Shown here: positions 35,757-47,010 of the stretch, one piece after another
Layout of the letters: each line of letters starts with the position of its first letter
How positions within the stretch are numbered: position 1 is the first letter of the stretch
Origin: Cognatishimia activa
GTDB lineage: Bacteria; Pseudomonadota; Alphaproteobacteria; Rhodobacterales; Rhodobacteraceae
Assembly: GCF_017798205.1 (NCBI RefSeq)
Contig: NZ_CP060010.1
Span: forward strand, 2,852,001 to 2,916,000
DNA length: 64,000 bases
Direction of reading: 5' to 3'
Notes under the pieces: model-generated
What the model was told of the DNA's origin: nothing
The model's database searches: none
The model's input: the letters and a program-made list of their open reading frames with translations, nothing else
Translations under genes and position numbers: made by a program

Positions 35757-36401
35757 ATGTTCGCAGTCCTGAAAACCGGCGGTAAACAGTATAAAGTACA
35801 GGCAGGCGATGTTCTGCGTGTAGAAAAACTGGCAGCCGACGCGGGTGAAAAAATTCAATTCAACGAAGTTCTGATGCTGGGCGGCGACAAAACCGTCGTA
35901 GGCGCACCTCTCGTTGAAGGCGCTGCCGTACAGGCAGACGTGATCGACCAGATCAAAGGCGAAAAGCTGATCAAATTTGTGAAGCGTCGTCGTAAGCACA
36001 GCTCTAAGCGGACTGTTGGCCACCGTCAGAAACTGACTCTGGTGCGCGTAACAGACATTCTGTCCTCTGGCGCAGACAAGTCCGGCGTAAAAGCCGCAAT
36101 CGGTGCAGGTTCCGTTTCCGGCGCAGCTGTTGAAGCAGCCGCTCCTGCGAAAAAAGCGCCTGCTAAGAAAGCCGCGAAAGCCGAAGCGCCAGCCGCAGAG
36201 GCCGGTGCTGACGATCTGAAAAAGCTGTCTGGCGTAGGTCCAGCGCTTGAGAAGAAACTTCACGCCGCTGGCGTTACCTCTTTCGCGCAAATCGCGGCAT
36301 GGGGTGAAGCAGAGATCGCAGACTTTGACGAGAAGCTGTCCTTCAAGGGCCGCATTGAGCGCGAAGGCTGGGTTGAGCAAGCCAAAGAACTGGCGAAGTA
36401 A
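35757..36401 (+). CDS. rplU: 50S ribosomal protein L21 with C-terminal helix-hairpin-helix extension
   Basis: Residues 1-102 are an ordinary L21 (MFAVLKTGGKQYKVQAGD, FVKRRRKHSSKRTVGHRQ). An Ala/Lys/Pro linker (about 103-150) leads to a helix-hairpin-helix domain (about 153-214, DDLKKLSGVGPALEKKLHAA and FKGRIEREGWVEQAK). Extended L21 proteins are usual in Rhodobacteraceae; the extra domain may bind nucleic acid. It is followed 23 bp later by rpmA. Confidence 0.95.
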   Translation: MFAVLKTGGKQYKVQAGDVLRVEKLAADAGEKIQFNEVLMLGGDKTVVGAPLVEGAAVQADVIDQIKGEKLIKFVKRRRKHSSKRTVGHRQKLTLVRVTDILSSGADKSGVKAAIGAGSVSGAAVEAAAPAKKAPAKKAAKAEAPAAEAGADDLKKLSGVGPALEKKLHAAGVTSFAQIAAWGEAEIADFDEKLSFKGRIEREGWVEQAKELAK

Positions 36402-36424
36402 GCGAGAAATAGGAGACACACGAT

Positions 36425-36694
36425 ATGGCACATAAAAAAGCTGGTGGTAGTTCCCGTAACGGTCGCGATTCCGCGGGTCGTCGCTTGGGCGTCAAGAAAT
36501 ACGGTGGTGAGTCTGTGATCGCAGGCAACATCATCATGCGTCAGCGCGGCACCAAGATGTGGCCGGGCGAAGGCGTTGGCATGGGCAAAGACCACACCAT
36601 CTTTGCAACCACCGACGGCAACGTAAAGTTCCACAAAGGCCTCAAAGGCCGCACCTTTATTTCGGTTCTCCCGGTGGCGGAGGCCGCTGAGTAA
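36425..36694 (+). CDS. rpmA: 50S ribosomal protein L27
   Basis: An 89-residue L27 that starts [16 protein letters not shown], so it lacks the cleavable leader seen in Firmicutes. Its N-terminus reaches the peptidyl-transferase centre in the ribosome. It pairs with rplU as in most bacteria and ends in a terminator. Confidence 0.97.
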   Translation: MAHKKAGGSSRNGRDSAGRRLGVKKYGGESVIAGNIIMRQRGTKMWPGEGVGMGKDHTIFATTDGNVKFHKGLKGRTFISVLPVAEAAE

Positions 36695-36721
36695 GCCGAC
36701 CTTAAGGTTTTAAGTTTTTAG

Positions 36722-36752
36722 GGGATCGGCGGAAACGCCGGTCCCTTTTCTT
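36722..36752 (+). terminator. rho-independent terminator after rpmA
   Basis: GGGATCGGCG (36722-36731) pairs with CGCCGGTCCC (36736-36745) around a GAAA tetraloop and is followed by TTTTCTTTT. Confidence 0.88.
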
Positions 36753-36764
36753 TTGTTCAGTTGG

Positions 36765-37379
36765 ATGCAAGCGATGAGCGTTGCAACACTCCCGTTTCTC
36801 GCCTTTGGCGCCAGCCAGGTGGCAACACCCGGGCCTGCCAATATGGCGCTTATGGCCACCGGAGCCCGCTTTGGGTTTCGCGCGTCCTTGCCCTTTGTGG
36901 CGGGCGTGGCTTTGGGTAAACAACTGATCATCTGGCCGATTGGCTTTGGTCTCATGTCTTTGGCAGCCAGCGCGCCTTGGGCGTTTGAGATCCTGAAATA
37001 CGCCTCAATGGCCTATATTTTCTGGCTCGCCTGGAAAGTCGCGAACCTGCGGCTGAGCGCCGCGGATGCAGGTACGAAAGCACCCGGGTTTTTCGCCGGG
37101 CTCTGGGTGCATCCGCTCAATCCCAAGGCCTGGGCCATGATCACGCAAGGCTTCACGAATTTCGTGAGCGAGGGCACCCCCACCTTGCAAGCCACCGCGA
37201 CAATCGCCATCTGTCTTTTGGCCTGTCAGCTGGTGTTTCACCCGATGTGGGCTTTGGGAGGAGACCGCATCGCAAAAACCGTCGCAGGGACTGCTGCAGA
37301 ACGGTATCTGATGTGGATTTTAGCAGGTCTCACAGTGGCGTCCGTCCTGTTTGCCCTGCTTGGAGGAGAGAGCACATGA
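36765..37379 (+). CDS. LysE family translocator
   Basis: About 204 residues with six hydrophobic segments and the family's N-terminal motif QVATPGPANMALMATG. Members export amino acids or related metabolites; the substrate is not evident. The start could be ATG 36765, ATG 36774 or TTG 36753; none has a clearly better ribosome binding site, because the gene begins right after the rpmA terminator. It overlaps the downstream acetyltransferase gene (ATGATG around 37376). Confidence 0.87.
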   Translation: MQAMSVATLPFLAFGASQVATPGPANMALMATGARFGFRASLPFVAGVALGKQLIIWPIGFGLMSLAASAPWAFEILKYASMAYIFWLAWKVANLRLSAADAGTKAPGFFAGLWVHPLNPKAWAMITQGFTNFVSEGTPTLQATATIAICLLACQLVFHPMWALGGDRIAKTVAGTAAERYLMWILAGLTVASVLFALLGGEST

Positions 37380-37915
37380 TGCATGATACGATCATCAATC
37401 AGGCAACGATTGAAACAGACCGCATGGATCTGCGCCCATTGCGCGTGTCTGATCAGGGTCTGATCGACGTCTATGCGGGCGATCAACAAGTTGCGCGGAT
37501 GACAACCACGATCCCGCATCCTCTGCCGCCCGGAGCGACTGACGCTTTTATCAAAAGCGCACAAGCGGTTGAGCGCACGGAACATGTCTGGGCCTTGGAC
37601 GGTCTTAAAAGCAATGGTGCCGAGGTTATGGGGCTGATTTCCCTAAAAGAAATCGCCGACCATAAGGTCGAAGTCGGCTATTGGGTTGCGCCTCCGTTCT
37701 GGAACACGGGCATAGCATCCGAGGCCGTGCGCACTCTGATCGATGCAAACCCGCTAAACAGCCAAGTCATGTTCGCCAGCGTCTTTCAGGACAACCCGGC
37801 CTCGGCCCGCGTACTGACAAACTGCGGCTTTCAGTATCTGGGCGACGCCGAAACCTTCTCGGTCGCCCGCGACGCGGCGGTCCCAACATGGACCTACAGC
37901 CTAAAACTTAATTGA
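37376..37915 (+). CDS. GNAT family N-acetyltransferase (RimJ/RimL-like)
   Basis: A 179-residue acetyltransferase with ETDRMDLRPLRVSD at the start, VGYWVAPPFWNTGIASEAV forming the acetyl-CoA loop region and NPASARVLTNCGF near the end, the pattern of protein and amino-acid N-acetyltransferases of the RimJ/RimL group. Its substrate is unknown. The start codon overlaps the LysE stop codon. obgE follows after 62 bp. Confidence 0.86.
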   Translation: MMHDTIINQATIETDRMDLRPLRVSDQGLIDVYAGDQQVARMTTTIPHPLPPGATDAFIKSAQAVERTEHVWALDGLKSNGAEVMGLISLKEIADHKVEVGYWVAPPFWNTGIASEAVRTLIDANPLNSQVMFASVFQDNPASARVLTNCGFQYLGDAETFSVARDAAVPTWTYSLKLN

Positions 37916-37932
37916 GCTTCCCCCTGTCTTAG

Positions 37933-40109
<2,177 letters not shown>

Positions 40110-40111
40110 GT

Positions 40112-40143
40112 TTCATCTTGCCGCAAATACTCCCGCCGGAGGC
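40112..40143 (-). repeat. dispersed intergenic repeat, copy 2
   Basis: The 32-nt segment matches the reverse complement of 18695-18726 at 27 of 32 positions. It lies directly after the proB stop codon, in the proB-proA interval. Confidence 0.6.
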
Positions 40144-40179
40144 TCCCTTCGGCCCCATACAGACCAAAGGACAGATCTG

Positions 40180-41445
40180 ATGAAGGACATCGCAGATATT
40201 CCCGCCCTCATGGCAGAGATTGGCCAGCGCGCCAAAGCCGCCAGTGCAGAGCTGGCCTTTGCCCCGGCCGAGGCTAAAGCCAAAGCGCTCAATTCTGCCG
40301 CCGATGCCGTCTGGGACGCGCGTGCCGCGATCATTGAGGCCAATGCGCTGGATATGGACTATGGCCGCAACAAGGGCCTCAGCGATGCCATGATGGATCG
40401 CCTGATGCTGGACGAAGCGCGCATACAAAGCATTTGCGACGGGCTACGCGCTGTCGCCGCGCAAGACGATCCTGTGGGCGAGGTTCTTGCCGATTGGGAC
40501 CGTCCAAGCGGGCTGAATATCCGACGCGTGCGCACGCCTTTGGGCGTCGTGGGCGTGATCTATGAAAGCCGCCCCAACGTGACCGCCGACGCAGGCGCGC
40601 TGTGCTTGAAATCTGGCAATGCTGTTATTCTGCGTGGCGGCTCCGAAGGCTTTAATAGCTCGCGTGCAATCCAGTCTTGCTTGGTCAAAGGCCTCAAAGA
40701 CGCGGGCCTTCCAGAGGATTCCATCCAGTTGATCCCAACCCGCGACCGCGCTGCTGTTCAGGAATTACTGACCATGGTAGACACAGTCGACGTGATCGTG
40801 CCTCGTGGCGGCAAAGGGCTTGTCGGCCTTGTTCAACGCGAAGCCCGCGTGCCGGTTTTTGCCCATCTGGAAGGCATCGTGCATATCTATCTGGACAAAG
40901 ACGCCGATCCTGTGAAGGCGCTTGAGGTGGTGATGAACGCCAAGACCCGTCGCACCGGAATTTGTGGTGCCGCAGAGTGCCTGCTGATCCACAAAGATAT
41001 TGTCGAAACGATTGGAACCGGCGTTCTAAGGGCTCTTATCGATGCCGGAGTTCGTGTTCATGCCGATGAGGCTTTGCAATCCATTGCAGGCACGATGCCA
41101 GCAACGGCAGAGGACTGGGGTCGCGAGTATCTGGATATGGATATCGCAGCAAAAGTTGTCGACGACGTTGATGGTGCGATTGCGCATATCAACACGTTTA
41201 GCTCCAGCCACACTGATTGCGTGATTACTGAGGATCAATCCGTCGCAAATCGATTTTTCCAGCGTCTCGATTCCGCAATTCTGATGCACAATGCCTCAAC
41301 TCAATTCGCCGATGGCGCGGAATTTGGCATGGGCGCGGAAATCGGCATCGCGACAGGGAAAATGCATGCGCGCGGTCCGGTGGGCGCGGCTCAGTTGACC
41401 AGCTTTAAATATCTGGTCACCGGAGACGGCACCACCCGCGCTTAA
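40180..41445 (+). CDS. proA: glutamate-5-semialdehyde dehydrogenase (gamma-glutamyl phosphate reductase)
   Basis: NADPH-dependent reduction of glutamyl phosphate, second step of proline synthesis. From ATG 40180 it has 421 residues. The catalytic cysteine is in [13 protein letters not shown], and [20 protein letters not shown] and the C-terminal [20 protein letters not shown] are family hallmarks. The frame is open back into proB but that part is not ProA-like. It converges on chpT with only 5 bp between stops. Confidence 0.95.
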   Translation: MKDIADIPALMAEIGQRAKAASAELAFAPAEAKAKALNSAADAVWDARAAIIEANALDMDYGRNKGLSDAMMDRLMLDEARIQSICDGLRAVAAQDDPVGEVLADWDRPSGLNIRRVRTPLGVVGVIYESRPNVTADAGALCLKSGNAVILRGGSEGFNSSRAIQSCLVKGLKDAGLPEDSIQLIPTRDRAAVQELLTMVDTVDVIVPRGGKGLVGLVQREARVPVFAHLEGIVHIYLDKDADPVKALEVVMNAKTRRTGICGAAECLLIHKDIVETIGTGVLRALIDAGVRVHADEALQSIAGTMPATAEDWGREYLDMDIAAKVVDDVDGAIAHINTFSSSHTDCVITEDQSVANRFFQRLDSAILMHNASTQFADGAEFGMGAEIGIATGKMHARGPVGAAQLTSFKYLVTGDGTTRA

Positions 41446-41450
41446 GCCGA

Positions 41451-42038
41451 TCAATCAAAATAAAGCGACAGTCTTGTGTTTGAGATCAGGACTGTCGGCA
41501 AAAATTGAAGCTCTTTCAGTGTTTGCGGCAAGAGTGCGAAGGGCACTGTTGTCGGCGAGACATGCGTTGGGGCTTCGTTTTCGGCCAGTGGCTCCCATAA
41601 CAATGGATCCGCATCAATCGCATCGGCATTGGCGATGATCTGCCAGCCATTGTCATGGGAAATGACGATGTCGCCACCACGAGGCAAGGCCTGTTCAACG
41701 CATAGAATAGCCAGAAAAGCCGCCCGCAGTTCGCGCCTTGGCATAGGTTGATCCACACGCCACTGTATGATCACTCGTTCATTGCGACAATCGTCGAAAA
41801 TGCTCTTAACTTCGGTCGTTGGGATCGTCTGTTCTGAGTCGCTCACCCCAAATGCGATCCGAAAGAAACGCACCCGTGCGCTGGTGTGGAAGATGCCCTC
41901 GGAAATCAGCTCCATCTCCGCCTCGGCTCCGCCCGTCATTTCAAATAGTTCAACACCGTTTGCGATGGCACCGACCGGATTTATCAAGTCATGGCAGATC
42001 CGAGAGGCTACCAAGTCCGCATAGTTTGAATTAGACAT
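41451..42038 (-). CDS. chpT: histidine phosphotransferase ChpT
   Basis: Relays phosphate from the hybrid kinase CckA to CtrA (and CpdR) in the alphaproteobacterial cell-cycle and motility circuit. The 195-residue protein starts at ATG 42038 and has the phosphorylated histidine in SRICHDLINPVGAIANG (His16), followed by a degenerate ATPase-like domain. The reading frame is open to 42263, but the additional residues lie across the divergent DUF3553 gene and are not ChpT-like. Neither cckA nor ctrA is in this window. Confidence 0.9.
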   Translation of the reverse strand: MSNSNYADLVASRICHDLINPVGAIANGVELFEMTGGAEAEMELISEGIFHTSARVRFFRIAFGVSDSEQTIPTTEVKSIFDDCRNERVIIQWRVDQPMPRRELRAAFLAILCVEQALPRGGDIVISHDNGWQIIANADAIDADPLLWEPLAENEAPTHVSPTTVPFALLPQTLKELQFLPTVLISNTRLSLYFD

Positions 42039-42065
42039 TTGAAAAACCTTAAACGAGTTAAAAAC

Positions 42066-42248
42066 ATGGAAAATCACAACGAGTTTCTGGAGCCCGGCAT
42101 GTTGGTGAAACACCCGGGTCAACCCGCTTGGGGCGTCGGTCAGGTGCAGTCCAATATGGGTGGGAAAATCACAGTGAACTTCAGGGAAGCGGGGAAAGTT
42201 GTCATAGATGCTGCTCGCGTTGCGCTTGTGATTACAGATGACACCTAG
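42066..42248 (+). CDS. DUF3553 family small protein
   Basis: A 60-residue protein; the start is placed at ATG 42066 (MENHNEFLEPGMLVKHP), though ATG 42039 nine codons earlier is in frame. The segment VKHPGQPAWGVGQVQSN looks like the small SH3-like barrel of DUF3553, related to the UvrD/CarD-type domain. It is divergent from chpT. Function unknown. Confidence 0.78.
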   Translation: MENHNEFLEPGMLVKHPGQPAWGVGQVQSNMGGKITVNFREAGKVVIDAARVALVITDDT

Positions 42249-42252
42249 AAGG

Positions 42253-42267
42253 TTAATCAACACTTAA
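42253..42267 (+). promoter_or_regulatory. candidate CtrA-binding site
   Basis: TTAA (42253-42256), seven bases, TTAA (42264-42267), then C, matches the full CtrA consensus TTAA-N7-TTAAC. It lies between the DUF3553 gene and olsB, 115 bp before the olsB start. Confidence 0.5.
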
Positions 42268-42381
42268 CATAGAGCGAACTCACGTTAACCGATACTTGGG
42301 GCTACCCCGTATTCCGCGTTGCCATCTCAGAAGCCGGCGCGTATCACTCCGAAAACGCAATGAATGGATGTCTGACCTAAA

Positions 42382-43161
42382 ATGAGCGCCTCGCACCCTG
42401 ATTTTCTGCTGCGTTTGGCCGAAACAGACGAAGACATTCGGGCGGCTCAGCATTTGCGCTATCAGGTCTTTGTAGAGGAAATGGGCGGCGATGGGCCGAT
42501 GGTCGATCACGATGCGCAACTTGAGCGGGACAAGTTCGACACTTTCTTTGACCACCTTATGCTTTTGGACAAAGCGCGCGGTGAAACTGTTTCTGAACAG
42601 ATCGTGGGCGTTTACCGTTTGCTGCGCGACGATCAGATGCCTCAGGTCGGGCAATTCTATACCGAGGACGAATATGACCTCTCGGCGCTCAAAGATAGCG
42701 AACGTAAGCTGTTGGAATTAGGGCGTTCCTGCCTAGCTGCAGACTATCGCGGAGGCACGGCGATGTATGTGCTTTGGAATGGGCTGGCGGATTATGTGCG
42801 CACTCATGACATCGAAATCCTGTTCGGAACGGCCAGTTTCCACGGCACGGATTTAGACAGCCTCGCGCCGTCTCTGTCTCTCTTACATCACCGCCATCTG
42901 GCCCCCGAAGAGCTGCGAGTGCGTGCGCTGCCGCAACATTTCACAGAGATGAACCGCATTGCCTATGACGATCTGGATCGTCGCGCTGCGATGTTGGCGG
43001 TGCCTGCGCTGATCAAAGGCTATTTGCGTCTGGGTGGCTTTGTAGGCGAGGGGGCCTACGTTGATCAGGTCTTTAACACGACCGATGTCTGTTTAGTGAT
43101 GGACACGGAACGGCTGAGCGCCACGCAGAAGAAAATTTACAGCAGCGGGGCCAAATCTTGA
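42382..43161 (+). CDS. olsB: ornithine-acyl-ACP N-acyltransferase
   Basis: Makes lyso-ornithine lipid by attaching a 3-hydroxy fatty acid from acyl-ACP to ornithine. The 259-residue protein is a GNAT-fold acyltransferase; LRYQVFVEEMGGDGPMVDHD and LELGRSCLAADYRGGTAM are conserved in OlsB. Its stop overlaps the start of olsA (ATGA-like 4-bp overlap), forming the olsBA pair for phosphorus-free membrane lipids, which fits the phosphate-starvation genes elsewhere in the window. Confidence 0.9.
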   Translation: MSASHPDFLLRLAETDEDIRAAQHLRYQVFVEEMGGDGPMVDHDAQLERDKFDTFFDHLMLLDKARGETVSEQIVGVYRLLRDDQMPQVGQFYTEDEYDLSALKDSERKLLELGRSCLAADYRGGTAMYVLWNGLADYVRTHDIEILFGTASFHGTDLDSLAPSLSLLHHRHLAPEELRVRALPQHFTEMNRIAYDDLDRRAAMLAVPALIKGYLRLGGFVGEGAYVDQVFNTTDVCLVMDTERLSATQKKIYSSGAKS

Positions 43162-44006
43162 CCCCGACCTGGACCGGCAATGAGGACTATATCGCGCAGC
43201 GCGCGCCTAAAGGGTGGGACTGGCTCCGCGTAATCCGTCGAGGCGTTCCGGGCGTTTTGGTCATTGCCGTCTGTTTGGTGATTTTGCTGCTGGTGCGCCT
43301 GATCGAGCGCCCCTTGTTTGGCCAACGCCGCCCCATCACGCCCTATATCACCTGTTTCGTTTGCCGCTCGGTGATTTGGCTGATCGGGTTTCCTTACGAG
43401 ATCAAAGGCCGACCCATGCGCCACCCCGGCGCGGTTGTGGCCAATCACGCAAGCTGGTTGGACATCTTCACGTTGAACGCGCCACAGCGGATCTATTTCG
43501 TGTCAAAATCCGAAGTCGCGGGCTGGCCCGGTATCGGAACGCTCGCCAAGGCGACCGGAACGGTTTTCATTGCACGGGAACGGCGAGAGGCGAAGCTGCA
43601 ACAGGATCTCTTTGAACAGAGGCTCGGGGCAGGGCACAAATTGCTCTTCTTTCCAGAGGGCACGTCAACCGATGCCAATCGCGTTTTGCCTTTTAAAACC
43701 ACCTTGTTTCAGGCGTTTTTCAGCGAGGCCCTACGCGATCAATCCTATGTGCAGCCGATCACTGTGAACTACCATGCCCCCGAAGGCGAAGACCCGCGTT
43801 ACTATGGCTGGTGGGGAGACATGGATCTGGTCCCAAACGTGCTGCATGTTCTGTCGACCCCGAAACAAGGACGGATCGAACTGGTGTTTCACGACCCAAA
43901 ACCCGTAAATAGCTTTGAAAATCGCAAAGTTCTGGCGCTGGATCTCGAAGAAACCACCCGCGCGGCGCATTTCAGCGAAATATCCACGTCAAAACCTGCA
44001 AAATAA
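43158..44006 (+). CDS. olsA: lyso-ornithine lipid O-acyltransferase (PlsC family)
   Basis: Adds the second acyl chain to lyso-ornithine lipid. The 282-residue protein has one hydrophobic helix near residues 30-52 and the acyltransferase motifs NHASWLD (HX4D) and FPEGTSTD. On sequence alone a 1-acylglycerol-3-phosphate acyltransferase cannot be excluded, but the overlap with olsB makes OlsA most likely. It begins with TTG at 43158. Confidence 0.87.
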   Translation: MTPTWTGNEDYIAQRAPKGWDWLRVIRRGVPGVLVIAVCLVILLLVRLIERPLFGQRRPITPYITCFVCRSVIWLIGFPYEIKGRPMRHPGAVVANHASWLDIFTLNAPQRIYFVSKSEVAGWPGIGTLAKATGTVFIARERREAKLQQDLFEQRLGAGHKLLFFPEGTSTDANRVLPFKTTLFQAFFSEALRDQSYVQPITVNYHAPEGEDPRYYGWWGDMDLVPNVLHVLSTPKQGRIELVFHDPKPVNSFENRKVLALDLEETTRAAHFSEISTSKPAK

Positions 44007-44094
44007 GGCGCATTTGACGCTTTACCCCCTTGCGTGCCCCCGAAATCCACAGTATCAGCCGCCCATTCAATCTCGCAGGTGAGGTTTGGGTGCT

Positions 44095-44147
44095 TTGAGG
44101 GAGAAATCCTCAAACGTCCGCCGGTTGTCCCAAATGGGATCTCCCTC
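44095..44147 (+). promoter_or_regulatory. structured rpsB leader with competing stems
   Basis: TTGAGG (44095-44100) can pair with CCTCAA (44108-44113), while GAGGGAGA (44097-44104) can pair with TCTCCCTC (44140-44147). The two stems share bases and exclude each other. The region ends 35 bp before the rpsB start and may be an autoregulatory leader. Confidence 0.45.
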
Positions 44148-44182
44148 TTCACCAAGGCGTAAACCGGAAAAGGAAAATAAGC

Positions 44183-44965
44183 ATGGCTCTTCCTGAGTTC
44201 ACCATGCGCCAGCTGCTGGAAGCAGGCGTACACTTTGGTCACCAAACACAACGTTGGAATCCCCGTATGGGCGAGTTCATCTATGGCTCGCGCAATGGCA
44301 TCCACATCATGGACCTCACCCAGACCGTTCCAATGCTGGACGCGGCTCTGAACGCTGTTCGTGAAACCGTTGCAAAAGGCGGCCGCATTCTTTTCGTTGG
44401 CACCAAGCGTCAGGCGTCTGGCCCGATCGCTGATGCTGCTGAGAAATCCGCGCAATACTACATGAACCACCGCTGGCTCGGCGGCACGCTGACCAACTGG
44501 AAAACCGTGTCCCAGTCCATCAAGCGTCTGAACGAGATCGACGAGAAACTGGCATCCGGCGCAGAAGGCCTGACCAAGAAAGAGCGTCTGGGCATGGAAC
44601 GTGACCAGGGCAAGCTGCAAGCGTCCCTCGGCGGTATCCGCGAAATGGGCGGCACGCCTGACCTGCTCTTCGTCATCGACGTGAAAAAAGAAGCACTGGC
44701 GATTGCCGAAGCCAACAAACTGGGTATCCCAGTTGTGGCTGTTGTCGACACCAACTGCTCCCCAGATGGCGTTGACTACATCATCCCAGGCAACGATGAC
44801 GCCTCCCGTGCGATCGCTCTCTACTGTGATCTGGCATCCCGCGCGGCTCTGGACGGCATGACCGCCATGATGGGCGCAGCAGGCGTCGATCTGGGCGAGT
44901 TCGAAGAAGCGCCAGCAGAAGAAGCTGTTGCAGACGCGTCCGAAGAAGCGGCCGCAGACGCGTAA
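44183..44965 (+). CDS. rpsB: 30S ribosomal protein S2
   Basis: A 260-residue S2 with the N-terminal [22 protein letters not shown] block (split by domain ends) and the [12 protein letters not shown] motif. A short acidic alanine/glutamate tail (about 235-260) follows the core. Codon use is highly biased, as expected for a ribosomal gene. tsf follows after a hairpin. Confidence 0.97.
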   Translation: MALPEFTMRQLLEAGVHFGHQTQRWNPRMGEFIYGSRNGIHIMDLTQTVPMLDAALNAVRETVAKGGRILFVGTKRQASGPIADAAEKSAQYYMNHRWLGGTLTNWKTVSQSIKRLNEIDEKLASGAEGLTKKERLGMERDQGKLQASLGGIREMGGTPDLLFVIDVKKEALAIAEANKLGIPVVAVVDTNCSPDGVDYIIPGNDDASRAIALYCDLASRAALDGMTAMMGAAGVDLGEFEEAPAEEAVADASEEAAADA

Positions 44966-44975
44966 TAAATCTTTC

Positions 44976-45002
44976 ATGGGGGCAGGGTAGATCCGCCCCC
45001 AT
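44976..45002 (+). other. hairpin between rpsB and tsf
   Basis: ATGGGGGC (44976-44983) pairs with GCCCCCAT (44995-45002), an 8-bp stem with an 11-nt loop and no T run. It probably partly ends or stabilises the rpsB part of the transcript. Confidence 0.55.
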
Positions 45003-45031
45003 TACCCACCTTAATTCTAGGAGAGACCAAG

Positions 45032-45907
45032 ATGGCGATTACAGCCGCAATGGTGAAAGAACTGCGCGAGATGACCGGCGCAGGCATGATGGACGCGAAA
45101 AAAGCGCTGACCGAAACCGATGGTGATCAAGAAGCCGCAATCGACTGGCTGCGCACCAAAGGCCTCGCGAAAGCCGCAAAGAAGTCCGGCCGTACCGCAG
45201 CAGAGGGCCTCGTGGCCGTAACTGTAGACGGTGGCAAGGGTGTTGCTGTTGAAGTGAACTCTGAAACCGACTTCGTTGGTAAAAACGCTGACTTCCAAGC
45301 GATGGTTGCGAAGATCGCAGGCGCAGCAATCAACGTTGCTGACGTTGACGCGCTGAAAGCAGCCGATCTGGGCGGTAAGACCGTTGAAGAAACCGTCACC
45401 GACGCGGTTGCGACCATCGGTGAAAACATGTCCGTGCGCCGCATGGCGTCCGTTGAAGGCGACGTTGTGACCTCTTACGTGCACAACCCAGCAACCGACG
45501 GCATGGGCAAAATCGGTGTTCTGGTTGCGCTGAAAGGCGGCGACGAAGCATTCGGCAAGCAGGTTGCAATGCACATCGCAGCAGCAGCGCCTCAGTCCCT
45601 GTCTGAAGCAGACCTGGACCCAGCGGTTGTTGAAAAAGAGCGCAACGTTCAAATCGAGATCGCGCGTGAATCTGGCAAGCCAGAGCAAGTGATCGAGAAA
45701 ATGATCGTTGGCCGCATGAAGAAATTCCTCTCTGAAGTCACTCTTCTGGGCCAGGATTTCGTCATCAACCCAGACCTGACCGTCGAAGCAGCCGCCAAAG
45801 AAGCAGGCGCTGAAATCGTTGGTTACGTCCGCATGGAAGTTGGCGAAGGCATCGAGAAAAAAGAAGAAGACTTTGCCGCAGAAGTTGCAAAAGCAGCGCA
45901 AGGCTAA
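45032..45907 (+). CDS. tsf: translation elongation factor Ts
   Basis: Exchanges GDP for GTP on EF-Tu. The 291-residue protein starts after AGGAGA and has the N-terminal UBA-like domain ([19 protein letters not shown]), the EF-Tu contact TDFVGKN, and the usual coiled region near the C-terminus. Codon use is as biased as in rpsB. It ends in a terminator. Confidence 0.97.
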   Translation: MAITAAMVKELREMTGAGMMDAKKALTETDGDQEAAIDWLRTKGLAKAAKKSGRTAAEGLVAVTVDGGKGVAVEVNSETDFVGKNADFQAMVAKIAGAAINVADVDALKAADLGGKTVEETVTDAVATIGENMSVRRMASVEGDVVTSYVHNPATDGMGKIGVLVALKGGDEAFGKQVAMHIAAAAPQSLSEADLDPAVVEKERNVQIEIARESGKPEQVIEKMIVGRMKKFLSEVTLLGQDFVINPDLTVEAAAKEAGAEIVGYVRMEVGEGIEKKEEDFAAEVAKAAQG

Positions 45908-45929
45908 GTTTTTTTACATAATATTTAAG

Positions 45930-45965
45930 CGCCGCACGGGTTAAAAAACTCGGGCGGCGTTTTTG
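45930..45965 (+). terminator. rho-independent terminator after tsf
   Basis: CGCCGC (45930-45935) pairs with GCGGCG (45954-45959), with further pairing of GGG-type inner bases, followed by TTTTTG. It lies 22 bp after the tsf stop. Confidence 0.8.
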
Positions 45966-46244
45966 TATGCACCTGTAGATTCCAACCGTACCGTGACCCG
46001 AATGATTCTGCAGGCGTAGATAAATTTTCCCTGTGTTTTAAAGACTTTAGGCGCAGAGCCCAGAAATTGCTGGGATTGCGCCTAAAAGTTCCTAGGCTAA
46101 AGCCACACTCACGGAACACCTCTAAAATATTAACCTAGCGGAAAGAGGCGTAGTCCGGAAATCCGTACCAACGTACAAAGCGATTACGGCTTTGTTTTCA
46201 CACGATAAACTCGCGCATAAGTTGCATCCCAGTTGCCGTAAACC
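45966..46244. other. intergenic region with a long hairpin
   Basis: Between the tsf terminator and the LuxR gene end I see no gene. TTTAGGCGCA (46046-46055) pairs perfectly with TGCGCCTAAA (46077-46086), with an inner CCCAG/CTGGG stem (46059-46063/46070-46074). The stem can be extended outward past one bulge. It could end the aroQ-luxR transcript or belong to a small RNA. Confidence 0.55.
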
Positions 46245-47006
46245 TCAGACTTCGTACCGGAAAATCTGGTTCTGGAATGTGGCTTTGGACACAGCCTGCG
46301 CCGTCGTTTGAACACCCAAAGACTCTCGCGCAAGACGAAGGTGCTTTTCTACAGTGGCGGCCGTACGATTAATGAGCAGGGCAATGTCTTGCGTCGTTTT
46401 TCCATCGCTGACCCATTCTAAAACCTCACGTTGACGGCTAGTCAGAGCACGGTTTGGATAGCGATACGGCAACTGCAGGACTTTGAGGTGGAAGATGTTG
46501 TTGAGTAGGGTGATCTCTCGGCCATGTGCGGCCCAGATCGCATCCACATCAGCCTGGCTGGCACCGGGTTTTCCAACCAAACCGATACCGGCCTTTGACC
46601 TCGGTGACAGAGATTTGAAACTCACGGAATAGCCCGCTGTGATCCCCCAGACGCGGTTAAACTCAACGACCTCAAGTTCTTCACGGCTATAGGCGCCACG
46701 GCGATAGGCATCCTCCATGATCGACCAACTCACGCTTCCATCGTGCTCAAGCGACCATTTCACCATGGGTGCATGGGTGAACATGCGTTTGGCAAAGAAC
46801 TCATCCAGATATGCGCGATCATGATTGGACAGGATCACGAAATCTTCGGGGTCGCCAAGGTTATCGCCAGCACGAAACATCGTGTAGCCATAAAGCGCAC
46901 GATCAAACCCAAAGGTTTGCATCTTCGCGAGATGTTTGGCCCAAAGTTCTTCGAGCGATGTCGTATTTACCAGATCTTCGATAAAGGCGAGCTGGGTGAG
47001 GGGCAT
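46245..47006 (-). CDS. LuxR family regulator with autoinducer-binding-type domain
   Basis: A 253-residue regulator: N-terminal domain (about 1-170) of the autoinducer-binding fold and a C-terminal LuxR helix-turn-helix (about 185-245, LTSRQREVLEWVSDGKTTQD and NRTAATVEKHLRLARE). In the segment aligned with the ligand pocket, the Asp-Pro of AHL receptors appears as Ala-Pro (FTHAPMVKW), so an acyl-homoserine lactone may not be the ligand. No luxI-type synthase is nearby. It starts 4 bp after aroQ on the same strand. Confidence 0.86.
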   Translation of the reverse strand: MPLTQLAFIEDLVNTTSLEELWAKHLAKMQTFGFDRALYGYTMFRAGDNLGDPEDFVILSNHDRAYLDEFFAKRMFTHAPMVKWSLEHDGSVSWSIMEDAYRRGAYSREELEVVEFNRVWGITAGYSVSFKSLSPRSKAGIGLVGKPGASQADVDAIWAAHGREITLLNNIFHLKVLQLPYRYPNRALTSRQREVLEWVSDGKTTQDIALLINRTAATVEKHLRLARESLGVQTTAQAVSKATFQNQIFRYEV

Positions 47007-47010
47007 AAGA

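Noticed and set aside
45925-46119. 64-codon minus-strand frame downstream of tsf
   Set aside because: Runs through the tsf terminator, has no ribosome binding site and no similarity I recognise.
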